From JACKBJ01 sp964549495 (lineage in GTDB: Bacteria > Chloroflexota > Anaerolineae > Epilineales > Epilineaceae), in contig CAZJWJ010000035.1 in assembly GCA_964549495.1 (NCBI GenBank), positions 1 to 46,200 of the forward strand: DNA of 46,200 nt, given 5' to 3'. Position numbers and translations under genes: made by a program. Position 1 is the stretch's first letter. Each line of letters begins with the position of its first letter. Below, piece after piece: positions 27,021-34,461 of this stretch. The notes under the pieces were generated by a model. That model made no database searches. It saw only the letters and a program-made list of their open reading frames with translations, and had not been told where the DNA came from.

Positions 27021-28005
27021 GACGCGATCACCGTCCAACCTCTGGCAAGGGCTGCGGCCCTACCTGAGCATGGCCCGCCCGGATCACTGGTTCAAGAACG
27101 TCTTCGTCGTGCCCGGTGCCATCCTGGCCATCTTCTTCGAGCCCTCGCGCATTGCCTGGTCCTCGCTGCCGCCGCTCTTGTGGACCCTGGCCGCCACCTG
27201 CCTGGTGGCCTCGAGCAACTACGTCATCAACGAGCTGCTGGATGCGCCCTATGACCGAGAGCATCCGGTCAAGCGCAACAGGCCGGCGGCCAGCGGCAAG
27301 ATCCGCCCCACCGGCGCCCTGCTGCTCTGGCTGCTCTTGGCCGCCCTGGGCATCGGTCTGGCGCTGCGCATCGGGCTCTACGTCGGCCTGACGGCCACCG
27401 CCCTGTGGCTGATGGGCATCGTCTACAACGTGCCGCCCTTGCGCAGCAAGGAGATGGCCTACCTGGACGTGGCCTCCGAATCGATCAACAACCCGCTGCG
27501 GCTGATGCTGGGCTGGTTCGCCCTGATCCACACGGCCTTCCCGCCGGTCTCGCTGGTCATCGCCTACTGGATGCTGGGGGCCTACTTCATGGCCATCAAG
27601 CGCTTCGCGGAGTACCGCAGCATCGGCGACGCCGAGGTGGCGGCACGCTACCGGCGCTCCTTTGCCTACTACGACGAGAACCGCTTGCTGGTCAGCCTCT
27701 TCTTCTACGCCATCATGAGCGCGCTCTTCATCGGCGTCTTCATCGTGCGCTACCACCTGGAGCTGATCCTGGCCATGCCGCTGGTGGCCGGCTTCCTGAC
27801 CTGGTACCTGCGCATCGGCCTGCGAGATGACAGCCCGGTGCAGAATCCGGAGCGGCTCTACCGCGAATGGCGCTTCGTGCTCTACGCCGCCTTTTGCGTG
27901 GGCAGCTTCATCGGCCTGATGTTCGTCAGCGTGCCGACGCTCTACGAGTGGTTCAACGTGGAGCTCTCCAACCAGTCGCCGCTCTGGACCCTGGAGCCGC
28001 GCTGA
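27010..28005 (+). CDS. UbiA family prenyltransferase, DPPR-synthase-like
   Basis: 331 residues; ATG 27010 lies inside the end of the HAD gene. It has about eight to nine membrane helices. The opening 'SMARPDHWFKNVFVVPGAIL' is typical of decaprenyl-phosphate phosphoribosyltransferases. The first Asp-rich motif is 'NELLDAPYDREHPVKRNRP' (Asn 74, Asp 78, Asp 82). The second is 'YLDVASESINNPLRLMLGW' (Asp 153, Glu 157), slightly unlike mycobacterial DPPR synthases. It would transfer phosphoribose from PRPP to a polyprenyl phosphate at the membrane. A menaquinone/heme-type UbiA role is less likely given the motif spacing and neighbours. It closes a four-gene overlapping unit; its TGA abuts a palindromic repeat element (28005-28080). 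Confidence 0.83.
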   Translation: MSSETRSPSNLWQGLRPYLSMARPDHWFKNVFVVPGAILAIFFEPSRIAWSSLPPLLWTLAATCLVASSNYVINELLDAPYDREHPVKRNRPAASGKIRPTGALLLWLLLAALGIGLALRIGLYVGLTATALWLMGIVYNVPPLRSKEMAYLDVASESINNPLRLMLGWFALIHTAFPPVSLVIAYWMLGAYFMAIKRFAEYRSIGDAEVAARYRRSFAYYDENRLLVSLFFYAIMSALFIGVFIVRYHLELILAMPLVAGFLTWYLRIGLRDDSPVQNPERLYREWRFVLYAAFCVGSFIGLMFVSVPTLYEWFNVELSNQSPLWTLEPR

Positions 28006-28080
28006 GGGCTCTCCTCCTCACAGCGAACCGACACAGCGGCGCAGCCCCTCGGTCGAGGATCCTATTACTGGGAGAGCCCT
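28005..28080. repeat. Short MITE-like palindromic repeat, deletion form
   Basis: 76 bp bounded by AGGGCTCTCC (28005-28014) and its inverse GGAGAGCCCT (28071-28080). Its last ~63 bp match, with few differences, both arms of the larger element at 32113-32273. It looks like an internal-deletion derivative: the left tip joined directly to the right half. The element begins at the last base of the UbiA stop codon. Confidence 0.65.
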
Positions 28081-28085
28081 GAGCC

Positions 28086-28122
28086 GAGCGGGCCCGGTGG
28101 CGAATCGCCACCAGGCCCGCTC
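28086..28122. terminator. Long near-perfect hairpin between convergent UbiA and Cys-repeat genes
   Basis: GAGCGGGCC (28086-28094) pairs with GGCCCGCTC (28114-28122). Inside it, after a C/A mismatch, GGTGGCGA pairs with TCGCCACC. This gives about 17 bp of stem with a minimal loop, followed by TTC and an AT-richer stretch. Probable bidirectional terminator. Confidence 0.6.
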
Positions 28123-28283
28123 TTCAAATCCAGGCCGCTTCGCGCGCCAAGCCAAACCAATGCGCGGCGGGCCTCCCGTGATCCTTCGCTCGCTCGGCCG
28201 TCCAGCGGCTCCTATGAAACTCGCCCGCGCCACGAACCGGTTTCGATCCGTGGAGGTGCGCCGAGTTCCGGCGCATGGCGAAC

Positions 28284-30413
28284 TCAGTCGTCCAGCGGCT
28301 CGGGCCGCGGCGAGGGCGCTCCGGGATCCGGCTCCGGCGCGCAGTTCTCGCGCACGCAGCGCTCGTAGGCCTCCCTGGCCTTCTCGGCGCATTCCTCTCC
28401 GCCGCCGGCCGCCTCGCATTCGCGCAGCACGCGGTTGGCTTCGTTACGGCAGCGGACCAGGCACTCGTCGGGCGTCGGCTCACAGCGCTGCAGGCATTCG
28501 GCCAGGAAGTCCTCGGCCTCTTGCCGGCAGACCTCCTCGTCTCCACCCTGCTCCAGACAGGTCTTCAGGACCTGTTCCGCGCGCCGCTCGCAGGACTCTG
28601 CGCAGGTCGGCTCGTCCGGGCCACAATGTTCGGCCACGCATTCTTCGAAGTACTGCTTGGCCTTGGCCTCGCAGTCCGTCCCGCCGCCGGCCTCGCATTC
28701 GCGCAGCACCTGCTGGGCTCGCGCGCGGCAGGATTCCTCGCAGCCCGGCGCCGGGACCACGGTCGGGTCGCAGGCATGCAGGCAGCGCTCCAGGATCTGC
28801 CGAGCCTCCGCATGGCAGGCCTCCGGGTTGCCGCCGGCAGCCACGCAAGCCCGCTCGTGTTCGGCGGCGCGGCGCTCGCAGCGCGCTTCGCAACTCGGCT
28901 CCGTGCCGGGATCCGGCCGGCAATGCGCCGCCACGCATTCGTCGAAGTACTGCTTGGCCTTGGCCTCGCAATCCGTCCCGCCGTTGGCCTCGCACTCGCG
29001 CAGCACCTGCTGGGCTCGGGCGCGGCAGGACTCCTCGCAGCCCGGCGCCGGATCGCGGTCGCAGGTAGCCAGACACTCGTTCAAGGCGGTCTGGGCCCGT
29101 TCGGCACAGTCCTCCGCGCTCCCGCCGGCTTCCATGCAGGCGCGCTTGACCTCGGCGGCATGCTGACGGCAGCGGCCCTCGCAGCTGCTGCCGGGGTCGG
29201 GTGCGATGCTGGGGTCGCAGGACTCCAAGCAGCGCTTCAGGTTCTCTTGGGCCTGACGGTAGCATTCCTCCGGATTGCCGCCGCGCGCGACACAGGCGCG
29301 TTCCTCGGCCTCGGCACGCTGCTCACAGCGCTCCTCACAGCCGACCGGCGCGGGGTCGTCGGGCTCGCAATGCGTCAGGCATTCGGCCAGGGCCTCCTCG
29401 GCCTCCTGCTGGCATTCGTCTTCGCCACCACCGCGGGCCAGGCAGCTGCGCTTCACCGCCTCGGCGCGGCGCTTGCAGCCCTCTTCGCAGCCGACCGCCG
29501 GATCGCGGTCGCAGTTGGCCAGACAGTCGTCCAAGGCGGTCTGGGCCCGTTCGGCACAGTCCTCCGCGCTCCCGCCCGCTTCCAGGCAGGCCCGCTTGAC
29601 CTCGGCGGCATGCTGCCGGCAACGGCCCTCGCAGCTATTGCCGGGATCGGGCTCGGGGCGGCCGGGATCCTCCGGCGGCTCGGGATCCGCTCCCGGGCGG
29701 CAGCTGCGCAGACATTGGATGAGCTTTTCGCGTGCCTGCTCGGTGCAGTCGTCGGCACCGGAACTCAGGCAATCGGTCAAGAACTCGACCAACTGCTCGA
29801 CACAGCGGCCGGTGCAGTCCGGCTCGGGCTGGGGCACGGGTCGCGGGCGCGGATCGGGATCGGGGCGCGCTGGCGGATTCTCGCAGCGCTCGAGGCAGTC
29901 GGCCAGCACCTTCTGCTCGCGTTCGGCACAAGCTTTCTCGTCGCCGCCGGCCGCGATGCAGGCGATGCGCTGCTGGCGCGCATGCTCGGCGCATCGCGCT
30001 TCACAGTCCAGCGGCCGGTCGCAGCGCGCCAGGCATTGCGCGCGCAGCTTCTCGGCTTGATCGTGGCAGCCTTCGCGCCCGGTGGCCAGGCATTGTGTCA
30101 ACCAGGCCTCGATGCGGCGATCGCAGGCGCTCTGGCACGCGCCGGACCGCGGCTCGGCCGGGCCCTCGCAGCGTTGGATGCAGCTGGCGATCATGTCCTC
30201 GACGACCGCCTCGCAGTCATCGCGGCCGCTGGCCTCGCAGCGGGCCAGGAAGGCCTCGCGCTGGGCTTCGCAGCGCGTCTCGCATGCGGGCGGCTCGTCC
30301 TGGGCCATACCGCGCGCCGAAGCCGGCGTCGGAGCCAGGCTGCCGACCAGCATGGCCGACAGGAAGAGCAGCGGCAACAGGCTTGCCAACAGGATGGGCG
30401 TTCTTCGCTTCAT
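28284..30413 (-). CDS. Secreted protein of 13 six-cysteine helical-hairpin repeats, function unknown
   Basis: 709 residues; ATG 30413 with AAGGAG 8 nt upstream. A signal peptide (MKRRTPILLASLLPLLFLSA) ends near ASA. From residue ~50 to ~690 there are 13 units with the mirror-symmetric pattern C-x3-C-x10-C-x(7-9)-C-x10-C-x3-C (two units end C-x4-C). A typical unit starts CEGRCRQHAAEVKRAC and ends CAERAQTALDDCLANC. Each should fold as a helical hairpin clamped by three disulfides, with the Gly-rich turn in the centre. This combines features of twin-CX3C (small Tim) and twin-CX9C (CHCH) proteins. Units are joined by Pro/Asp/Glu-rich spacers such as DPDPRPRPVPQPEPDC. The C-terminus is Pro-rich and acidic. 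No enzyme motif or transmembrane anchor is visible. It must need an oxidising exterior; possibly a rigid surface stalk, metal binder or secreted structural protein. Confidence 0.85.
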   Translation of the reverse strand: MKRRTPILLASLLPLLFLSAMLVGSLAPTPASARGMAQDEPPACETRCEAQREAFLARCEASGRDDCEAVVEDMIASCIQRCEGPAEPRSGACQSACDRRIEAWLTQCLATGREGCHDQAEKLRAQCLARCDRPLDCEARCAEHARQQRIACIAAGGDEKACAEREQKVLADCLERCENPPARPDPDPRPRPVPQPEPDCTGRCVEQLVEFLTDCLSSGADDCTEQAREKLIQCLRSCRPGADPEPPEDPGRPEPDPGNSCEGRCRQHAAEVKRACLEAGGSAEDCAERAQTALDDCLANCDRDPAVGCEEGCKRRAEAVKRSCLARGGGEDECQQEAEEALAECLTHCEPDDPAPVGCEERCEQRAEAEERACVARGGNPEECYRQAQENLKRCLESCDPSIAPDPGSSCEGRCRQHAAEVKRACMEAGGSAEDCAERAQTALNECLATCDRDPAPGCEESCRARAQQVLRECEANGGTDCEAKAKQYFDECVAAHCRPDPGTEPSCEARCERRAAEHERACVAAGGNPEACHAEARQILERCLHACDPTVVPAPGCEESCRARAQQVLRECEAGGGTDCEAKAKQYFEECVAEHCGPDEPTCAESCERRAEQVLKTCLEQGGDEEVCRQEAEDFLAECLQRCEPTPDECLVRCRNEANRVLRECEAAGGGEECAEKAREAYERCVRENCAPEPDPGAPSPRPEPLDD

Positions 30414-30563
30414 GGATGCGACTCCTTGCAATTTCGTGGCCCGCCGGCGACCTCGCGGCCCCGTGATCGGGCCTGACCAGGGTGGGAAGGGCGCGCATTG
30501 CGTCCGTCCAGCAGCCTATGACGCGATTCGGGGCCGATCGGTCACGCTCGATTTCGTGTGGGG

Positions 30564-30573
30564 ATGATACAAT
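30564..30573 (+). promoter_or_regulatory. Extended -10 promoter for the MFS gene
   Basis: TGATACAAT (30565-30573) is a TGn-TACAAT element. The surrounding block ATGATACAATnGCGC is shared with the GNAT promoter at 17180. No clear -35. The inverse reading (TATCAT on the minus strand) could also serve the divergent Cys-repeat gene. Confidence 0.5.
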
Positions 30574-30620
30574 TGCGCGCTTCCCCGTGGTGTTCGCCCC
30601 CGAAGGAGGGAAGCCGGCGC

Positions 30621-31871
30621 GTGTCCATCCTCGACCGCCTGCATCAGCGCTTCGATCGGCGGCTGCTGACCATCCTCTTGATCGTCTTCGTCCAGATGCT
30701 GGGCGCGAGCATGGTGCTGCCCATCCTGCCCCTGGTGGCCAAGCGCCAGTTCGCGATGGACGATCGGGTCATCACGATCCTGATCTCCTCCTTCTTCGCG
30801 GCCCAGTTTTTGGCCGGCCCCTGGCTGGGCCGCTGGTCGGACCGTATCGGCCGCCTGCCGGTGCTCCTGGTGAGTCAGATCGGCACGGCGCTGAGCTTCT
30901 TGATGCTGGCCTTGGCCGGCGACGTGCCGACCTTGTTCGCCGCCCGCATCCTGGACGGCATCACCGGCGGCAACATCATCGTGGCCCAGGCCTACATCAC
31001 CGACATCACGCCGCGCGAGAAGCGCACTCAGTCGCTGGGCTACATCTTTGCCGCCTTCGGCATGGGCTTCGTCTTCGGGCCGGCCTTCGGCGGTTTGGTC
31101 TCGGCCGCCTACGGCACGCGCCTGCCCTTTGTCTTCGCGGCCATCGCGGCCGGCCTGACGGTCTTGATCACCTGGCGGATCCTCGACGAGACGCTCGACC
31201 CCGAGCTGCGCCGCGAGCGGGCGCATCGGGATCGCCCCCAGTTCGGCCTGCGCCAGGCCATGGGCAACGCGCCGCTGTTGATCGTCATCGGCATCTCGAT
31301 CATCGGCCAGTTCGGCTTCGGGCTGTTGCAGTCGACCTTCGCGCTCTACGGCGACGCGGTGGTCTTCGCCGGCTACCCGCCGGATCGGATCACGCTCTAC
31401 ATCGGCCTGCTGCTGGCGGTGGTCGGCCTGTCGCAGGTCATCACCCAGGCGGTCTTCTTGAAGCGGCTGGTGCGCCGGCTGGGGGATGCCAAGCTGGTCA
31501 TCCTGGGCAGCCTGGTGCGCGCGGTGGGCATGGCGATCTTGGCCTGGATCAGCGCGCCCTGGCAGGCGCCGATCGGTGCCCTACTCTTTGCCTTCGGCAT
31601 GGGCACGATGATGCCGCCCCTGCAGTCTCTGGCCACGCGCACGGTCGGCGACGAGAGCCGCGGCGCGGTGCTGGGCGTCTACCAGTCGGCGATGAGCCTG
31701 GCCATCATCATCAGCACGGCGGTGGCCGGCAGCATCTTTGCCATCGATCCGCGGCTGCCTTACGAGCTGGGCGCCGGATTGACGGCGCTGGTGGCCTTGC
31801 CGGCGCTCTGGTTGGTCTTTCGGCCGCTGGACCGGCCTCGGGGGGCGGCGCCGATGGGGCCTGGGGTGTAG
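30621..31871 (+). CDS. Major facilitator superfamily drug:proton antiporter-like exporter
   Basis: 416 residues. GTG 30621 is chosen because AAGGAGGG (30603-30610) sits upstream at a normal distance and the frame before it overlaps the promoter. Twelve membrane helices are evident. 'GPWLGRWSDRIGRLPVLLVS' is MFS motif A between helices 2 and 3. 'ARILDGITGGNIIVAQAYIT' is the motif-B-like helix 4 with its Arg, and 'GYIFAAFGMGFVFGPAFGG' matches motif C of helix 5, the hallmark of antiporters. It resembles the TetA/DHA1 drug-export branch. Substrate unknown; expected in the inner membrane. Two palindromic elements follow its stop codon. Confidence 0.88.
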   Translation: MSILDRLHQRFDRRLLTILLIVFVQMLGASMVLPILPLVAKRQFAMDDRVITILISSFFAAQFLAGPWLGRWSDRIGRLPVLLVSQIGTALSFLMLALAGDVPTLFAARILDGITGGNIIVAQAYITDITPREKRTQSLGYIFAAFGMGFVFGPAFGGLVSAAYGTRLPFVFAAIAAGLTVLITWRILDETLDPELRRERAHRDRPQFGLRQAMGNAPLLIVIGISIIGQFGFGLLQSTFALYGDAVVFAGYPPDRITLYIGLLLAVVGLSQVITQAVFLKRLVRRLGDAKLVILGSLVRAVGMAILAWISAPWQAPIGALLFAFGMGTMMPPLQSLATRTVGDESRGAVLGVYQSAMSLAIIISTAVAGSIFAIDPRLPYELGAGLTALVALPALWLVFRPLDRPRGAAPMGPGV

Positions 31872-31878
31872 GTGGTTG

Positions 31879-32029
31879 GCGGGCGGTGAGGGGCTTGGGG
31901 CGCGCAGCCGAAGTGATGACCGAACCTCGTGACGCGGGGTCCGGGCGCCAGAAGGCGGTCGGTCTCACCCGCTGCTGTCGCCGTCGCACACGGCCTGTGG
32001 CTGCGCGCCCCAAGCCCCTCACCGCCCGC
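31879..32029. repeat. 151-bp element with perfect 31-bp terminal inverted repeats
   Basis: The segment 31879-31909 (starting GCGGGCGGTGAGGGGC) is the exact reverse complement of 31999-32029; all 31 bases pair. The 89-bp interior has no ORF of note. The left arm starts 8 nt after the MFS stop codon, so the transcript would form a large hairpin there. It could be a MITE-like mobile remnant or an unusual terminator. No second copy is seen in this window. Confidence 0.7.
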
Positions 32030-32112
32030 TTGAACCGTAGATGGTGGAGGCGGGAACATCGCGAATCGACCGCTGGGCGCGAGGTCGAGGGTCATCGCTT
32101 CCCGTTGATGCA

Positions 32113-32273
32113 AGGGCTCGCCCAGCAATAGAATCCCCGACCGAGGGCGTCGCTGCGCCGCTGTGTTGGTGCGCTGTGAGGAGGGAATAGCAGAGCTATT
32201 GCCGACGAACAGCGGGCCGACACAGTGGATGCAGCGGCGTCCGAATCGGGGAGACTATTGCTGGGCGAGCCCT
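32113..32273. mobile_element. MITE-like palindromic element, 161 bp
   Basis: Perfect 19-bp terminal inverted repeats AGGGCTCGCCCAGCAATAG (32113-32131) and its complement (32255-32273). The whole of 32113-32177 is a diverged inverse of 32209-32273 (65 bp each). The 31-bp centre contains AATAGC-aga-GCTATT. A deletion form lies at 28005-28080 and a diverged fragment at the right edge (46175-46200). There is no transposase; no clear target duplication was found. Confidence 0.65.
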
Positions 32274-32466
32274 AATGGTCTGGCTTGACAGGAGTCGGTG
32301 ACCGCGACACCTTTGCCGCCCGAGGCGGAGGGGCGGTCCATGGGGCCGAGAGGCTGAGGGGTCGAGGGTCCACGAGGCCAAGAGGCGGGGGAACCACGAG
32401 GCGGCTAGCGGCCCGGGTCGCGAGCTCGTCGCCGACCGGTAGAATGATGCGTGCTAGGAGCCACCG
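32274..32466 (+). other. Leader of the VOC-Nudix-deacetylase gene run
   Basis: No gene is visible. A TAGAAT -10 candidate (32440-32445) lies 21 nt before ATG 32467, without a recognisable -35. The same TAGAAT hexamer occurs at 36535-36540 and 9848-9853. The rest of the stretch is G-rich on the plus strand and holds no coding signal. Confidence 0.35.
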
Positions 32467-32865
32467 ATGTCCGAGAGCTGCAAGGTCCTCGAGGTCGCAC
32501 CGGTGCTGCGCGTAAACGACGCGCAGCGTTCGGCCGAGTGGTATCGCGACCGGCTGGGCTTCTCGATCGACTTCCTCTGGCCCGAGGCCAGCGACACCGA
32601 GCCGCCGCGCTATGCGATCATCCGCCGCGGCGAGGCCACGCTGCACCTGAGTCGGGCGGAGGGGTCGACCGCGATGACCTCGATGGCCTACGTCTTCGTC
32701 AGTGATGTCGATGCGCTGGCCGCGGAGTTGGAGCAGCGGGGCACGGAGGTCGACGAGGGACCGCGGACCCTGGACTACGGCATGCGGGAGATCGACCTGC
32801 GCGATCCGGACGGTAACGGGCTGACCTTTGGGCAGGGGGCGGTCGAGCTGGAGGCGGAGGCCTGA
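32467..32865 (+). CDS. VOC family (glyoxalase/bleomycin-resistance-like) protein
   Basis: 132 residues; ATG 32467 with TAGGAG 6 nt upstream. Two beta-alpha-beta-beta-beta modules of the vicinal-oxygen-chelate fold are recognisable: 'VAPVLRVNDAQRSAEWYRDR' opens the first module and 'SMAYVFVSDVDALAAELEQR' the second, ending with 'REIDLRDPDGNGLTFGQ' where the metal-ligand Glu or Asp is expected. The length is normal for single-subunit bleomycin-resistance/glyoxalase homologues, which dimerise. Specific substrate unknown; cytosolic. It starts a closely spaced three-gene run (13-nt gap, then an overlap). Confidence 0.85.
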   Translation: MSESCKVLEVAPVLRVNDAQRSAEWYRDRLGFSIDFLWPEASDTEPPRYAIIRRGEATLHLSRAEGSTAMTSMAYVFVSDVDALAAELEQRGTEVDEGPRTLDYGMREIDLRDPDGNGLTFGQGAVELEAEA

Positions 32866-32878
32866 TGCCGGGCCCGGC

Positions 32879-33370
32879 ATGATCCCCGCGATCCTCGATC
32901 CCGGCCAGGGGGCCCTCGAGCCCCATCAGCTGCCGCGCCAGCGGAAGGTCTACGCCTACGTGATGCGGGGCAGCGAGCTCCTGGTCTTCCGCCAGCCGGA
33001 TTCGCCCGAGGCGGGCATCCAGGTGCCCGGCGGCACGGTCGAACCGGGCGAGCCCCTGGCCCAGGCCGTGATCCGAGAGACCCTCGAAGAGACCGGACTG
33101 CAGCGATTGACGCTGCGTCGCTATCTGGGCTCGCGCCGGCAGGACATGCGGCCCTGGGGCGCGGCGCGGCTCGATGTGCGCCACTTCTACCAGCTGAGTC
33201 TGGAAGGACCGGCCCCCGAGCGCTGGCGGCATCTGGAGCGTCATCGGTCGGACGGCATCGAGGAGCCGATCGTCTTCGACCTGCAGTGGGTGGAGATCGG
33301 GCGGGCGCCGGAGCTGATCGCGGGCATGGGCGCGCTCTTGGGCCGGCTGGCGTCGGGCGCGGAGTCCTGA
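32879..33370 (+). CDS. Nudix hydrolase
   Basis: 163 residues from ATG 32879; a TTG further upstream (32828) would overlap the VOC gene and adds unlikely Arg-rich sequence. A complete Nudix box, G-x5-E-x7-R-E-x2-E-E-x-G-L, reads 'GGTVEPGEPLAQAVIRETLE' then 'ETGL' (~51-74), with the metal-binding Glu residues intact. Family members hydrolyse nucleoside diphosphates linked to another moiety, with Mg or Mn. The substrate cannot be read from the sequence. Its TGA overlaps the next gene's ATG (TGATG at 33368). Confidence 0.88.
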   Translation: MIPAILDPGQGALEPHQLPRQRKVYAYVMRGSELLVFRQPDSPEAGIQVPGGTVEPGEPLAQAVIRETLEETGLQRLTLRRYLGSRRQDMRPWGAARLDVRHFYQLSLEGPAPERWRHLERHRSDGIEEPIVFDLQWVEIGRAPELIAGMGALLGRLASGAES

Positions 33371-34410
33371 TGGGCGGGTTGTCGTCCGTCTGCGCGCAGG
33401 CGGACTCACCGTCCCACGATCTGGCCGGGCACCCCGAGCACGCCGGCCGCGTGCCGGCCATCCTTCGCGCCATCGAGGCGGACGAGGTGGCATCCACGCT
33501 TCGCTGGATCGAGGATCCACCTCAGGCCTCGATCGAACAGGCCGCCCGCTGTCACGACCGCGGCTACCTCGGCGCGCTCGAGCAGGCGATGGCTCGCGCG
33601 CCGGGCATCGTCGACCCGGCACCGACCTACATCACGCCCGGGTCCTTCCGCTGCGCGTTGGCGGCGGCCGGCGCGACGATCGCGGTCCTGCGAGAGGTCG
33701 TCGAGGGGCGCGCGCCGGCCGGCCTGGCCCTGGTCCGCCCGCCCGGCCACCACGCCCGGCCCGGCGCCGCGATGGGCTTCTGCCTGCTGGGCAACCTGGC
33801 CATCGCCGCGCGGGAGGCCCAGGCGATGGGCATCGGCCGGGTGATGATCGTCGACTTCGACGTGCATCACGGGAACGGCACGCAGGAGATCTTCTACGAG
33901 GATCCGTCGGTGCTCTTCGTCAGCCTGCACCAGGCGGGCATCTATCCCGGCACGGGCTTCGAGGACGAGCGCGGGCGGGGTGCAGGGAAGGGGACGACGA
34001 TCAACATTCCGCTGCCGCTCGGGGCCGGGGATCGGGCCATGCTGCGTGCCTTCGAGCGCGTGATCGAGCCGGCCGCCGAGCGCTTCGAGCCCGAGCTGGT
34101 GCTGGTCTCGGCCGGCTTCGACGCCCACTTCCGCGACCCCTTGGCCGGCCTGCAGGTGACCGGCGCGGGCTACCACGCGATGAGTCGCCGGCTGATGACG
34201 ATGGCGGAGCGCCATGCCGAAGGCCGGTTGGCCTTCGCGCTGGAGGGTGGCTACGACCTGGATGCCCTGGGCAACGGGGTGGTCAATGTCCTGCGCGCAC
34301 TGGAGGGGCTGCCGGCAGACGTCAGCTTGGGGGCGGCACCCCGACCCGAGCCCGAGGCAAAGGTCGAAACCGTACTGGATCGCATCGTCGGCGGTCACGA
34401 TCTGGCCTGA
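33370..34410 (+). CDS. Histone deacetylase / acetoin-utilisation (AcuC/HdaH) family amidohydrolase
   Basis: 346 residues; ATG 33370 overlaps the Nudix stop codon. Zn-dependent deacetylase hallmarks are all present: 'DSPSHDLAGHPEHAGRV' near the N-terminus, 'LVRPPGHHARPG' (catalytic His pair 127/128), 'VDFDVHHGNGTQEIF' (Zn ligands Asp 164 and His 166), 'SAGFDAHFRDPL' (Zn Asp 251) and 'EGGYDLDAL' (Tyr 295). This is the class II/HdaH-like arrangement; bacterial members remove acetyl groups from acetylpolyamines or other acetyl-amides. The frame continues upstream only as Nudix shadow. The true substrate is open; an acetyltransferase lies 16 kb away but there is no direct link. Confidence 0.9.
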   Translation: MGGLSSVCAQADSPSHDLAGHPEHAGRVPAILRAIEADEVASTLRWIEDPPQASIEQAARCHDRGYLGALEQAMARAPGIVDPAPTYITPGSFRCALAAAGATIAVLREVVEGRAPAGLALVRPPGHHARPGAAMGFCLLGNLAIAAREAQAMGIGRVMIVDFDVHHGNGTQEIFYEDPSVLFVSLHQAGIYPGTGFEDERGRGAGKGTTINIPLPLGAGDRAMLRAFERVIEPAAERFEPELVLVSAGFDAHFRDPLAGLQVTGAGYHAMSRRLMTMAERHAEGRLAFALEGGYDLDALGNGVVNVLRALEGLPADVSLGAAPRPEPEAKVETVLDRIVGGHDLA

Positions 34411-34461
34411 GTCCGAACTCGACGCGCCGGATTCGACATCCTGCGACGACCGGGAGTCAGC

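Noticed and set aside
28440..30280. CRISPR-like array
   Set aside because: Repeats are diverged coding units of ~120-150 bp with preserved reading frame, not short identical repeats with unique spacers.
28275..30476. Plus-strand 733-residue frame opposite the Cys-repeat gene
   Set aside because: Hydrophobic Leu/Ala-rich mirror of the Cys/Glu-rich repeats; no ribosome site; the minus strand has a signal peptide and regular cysteines.
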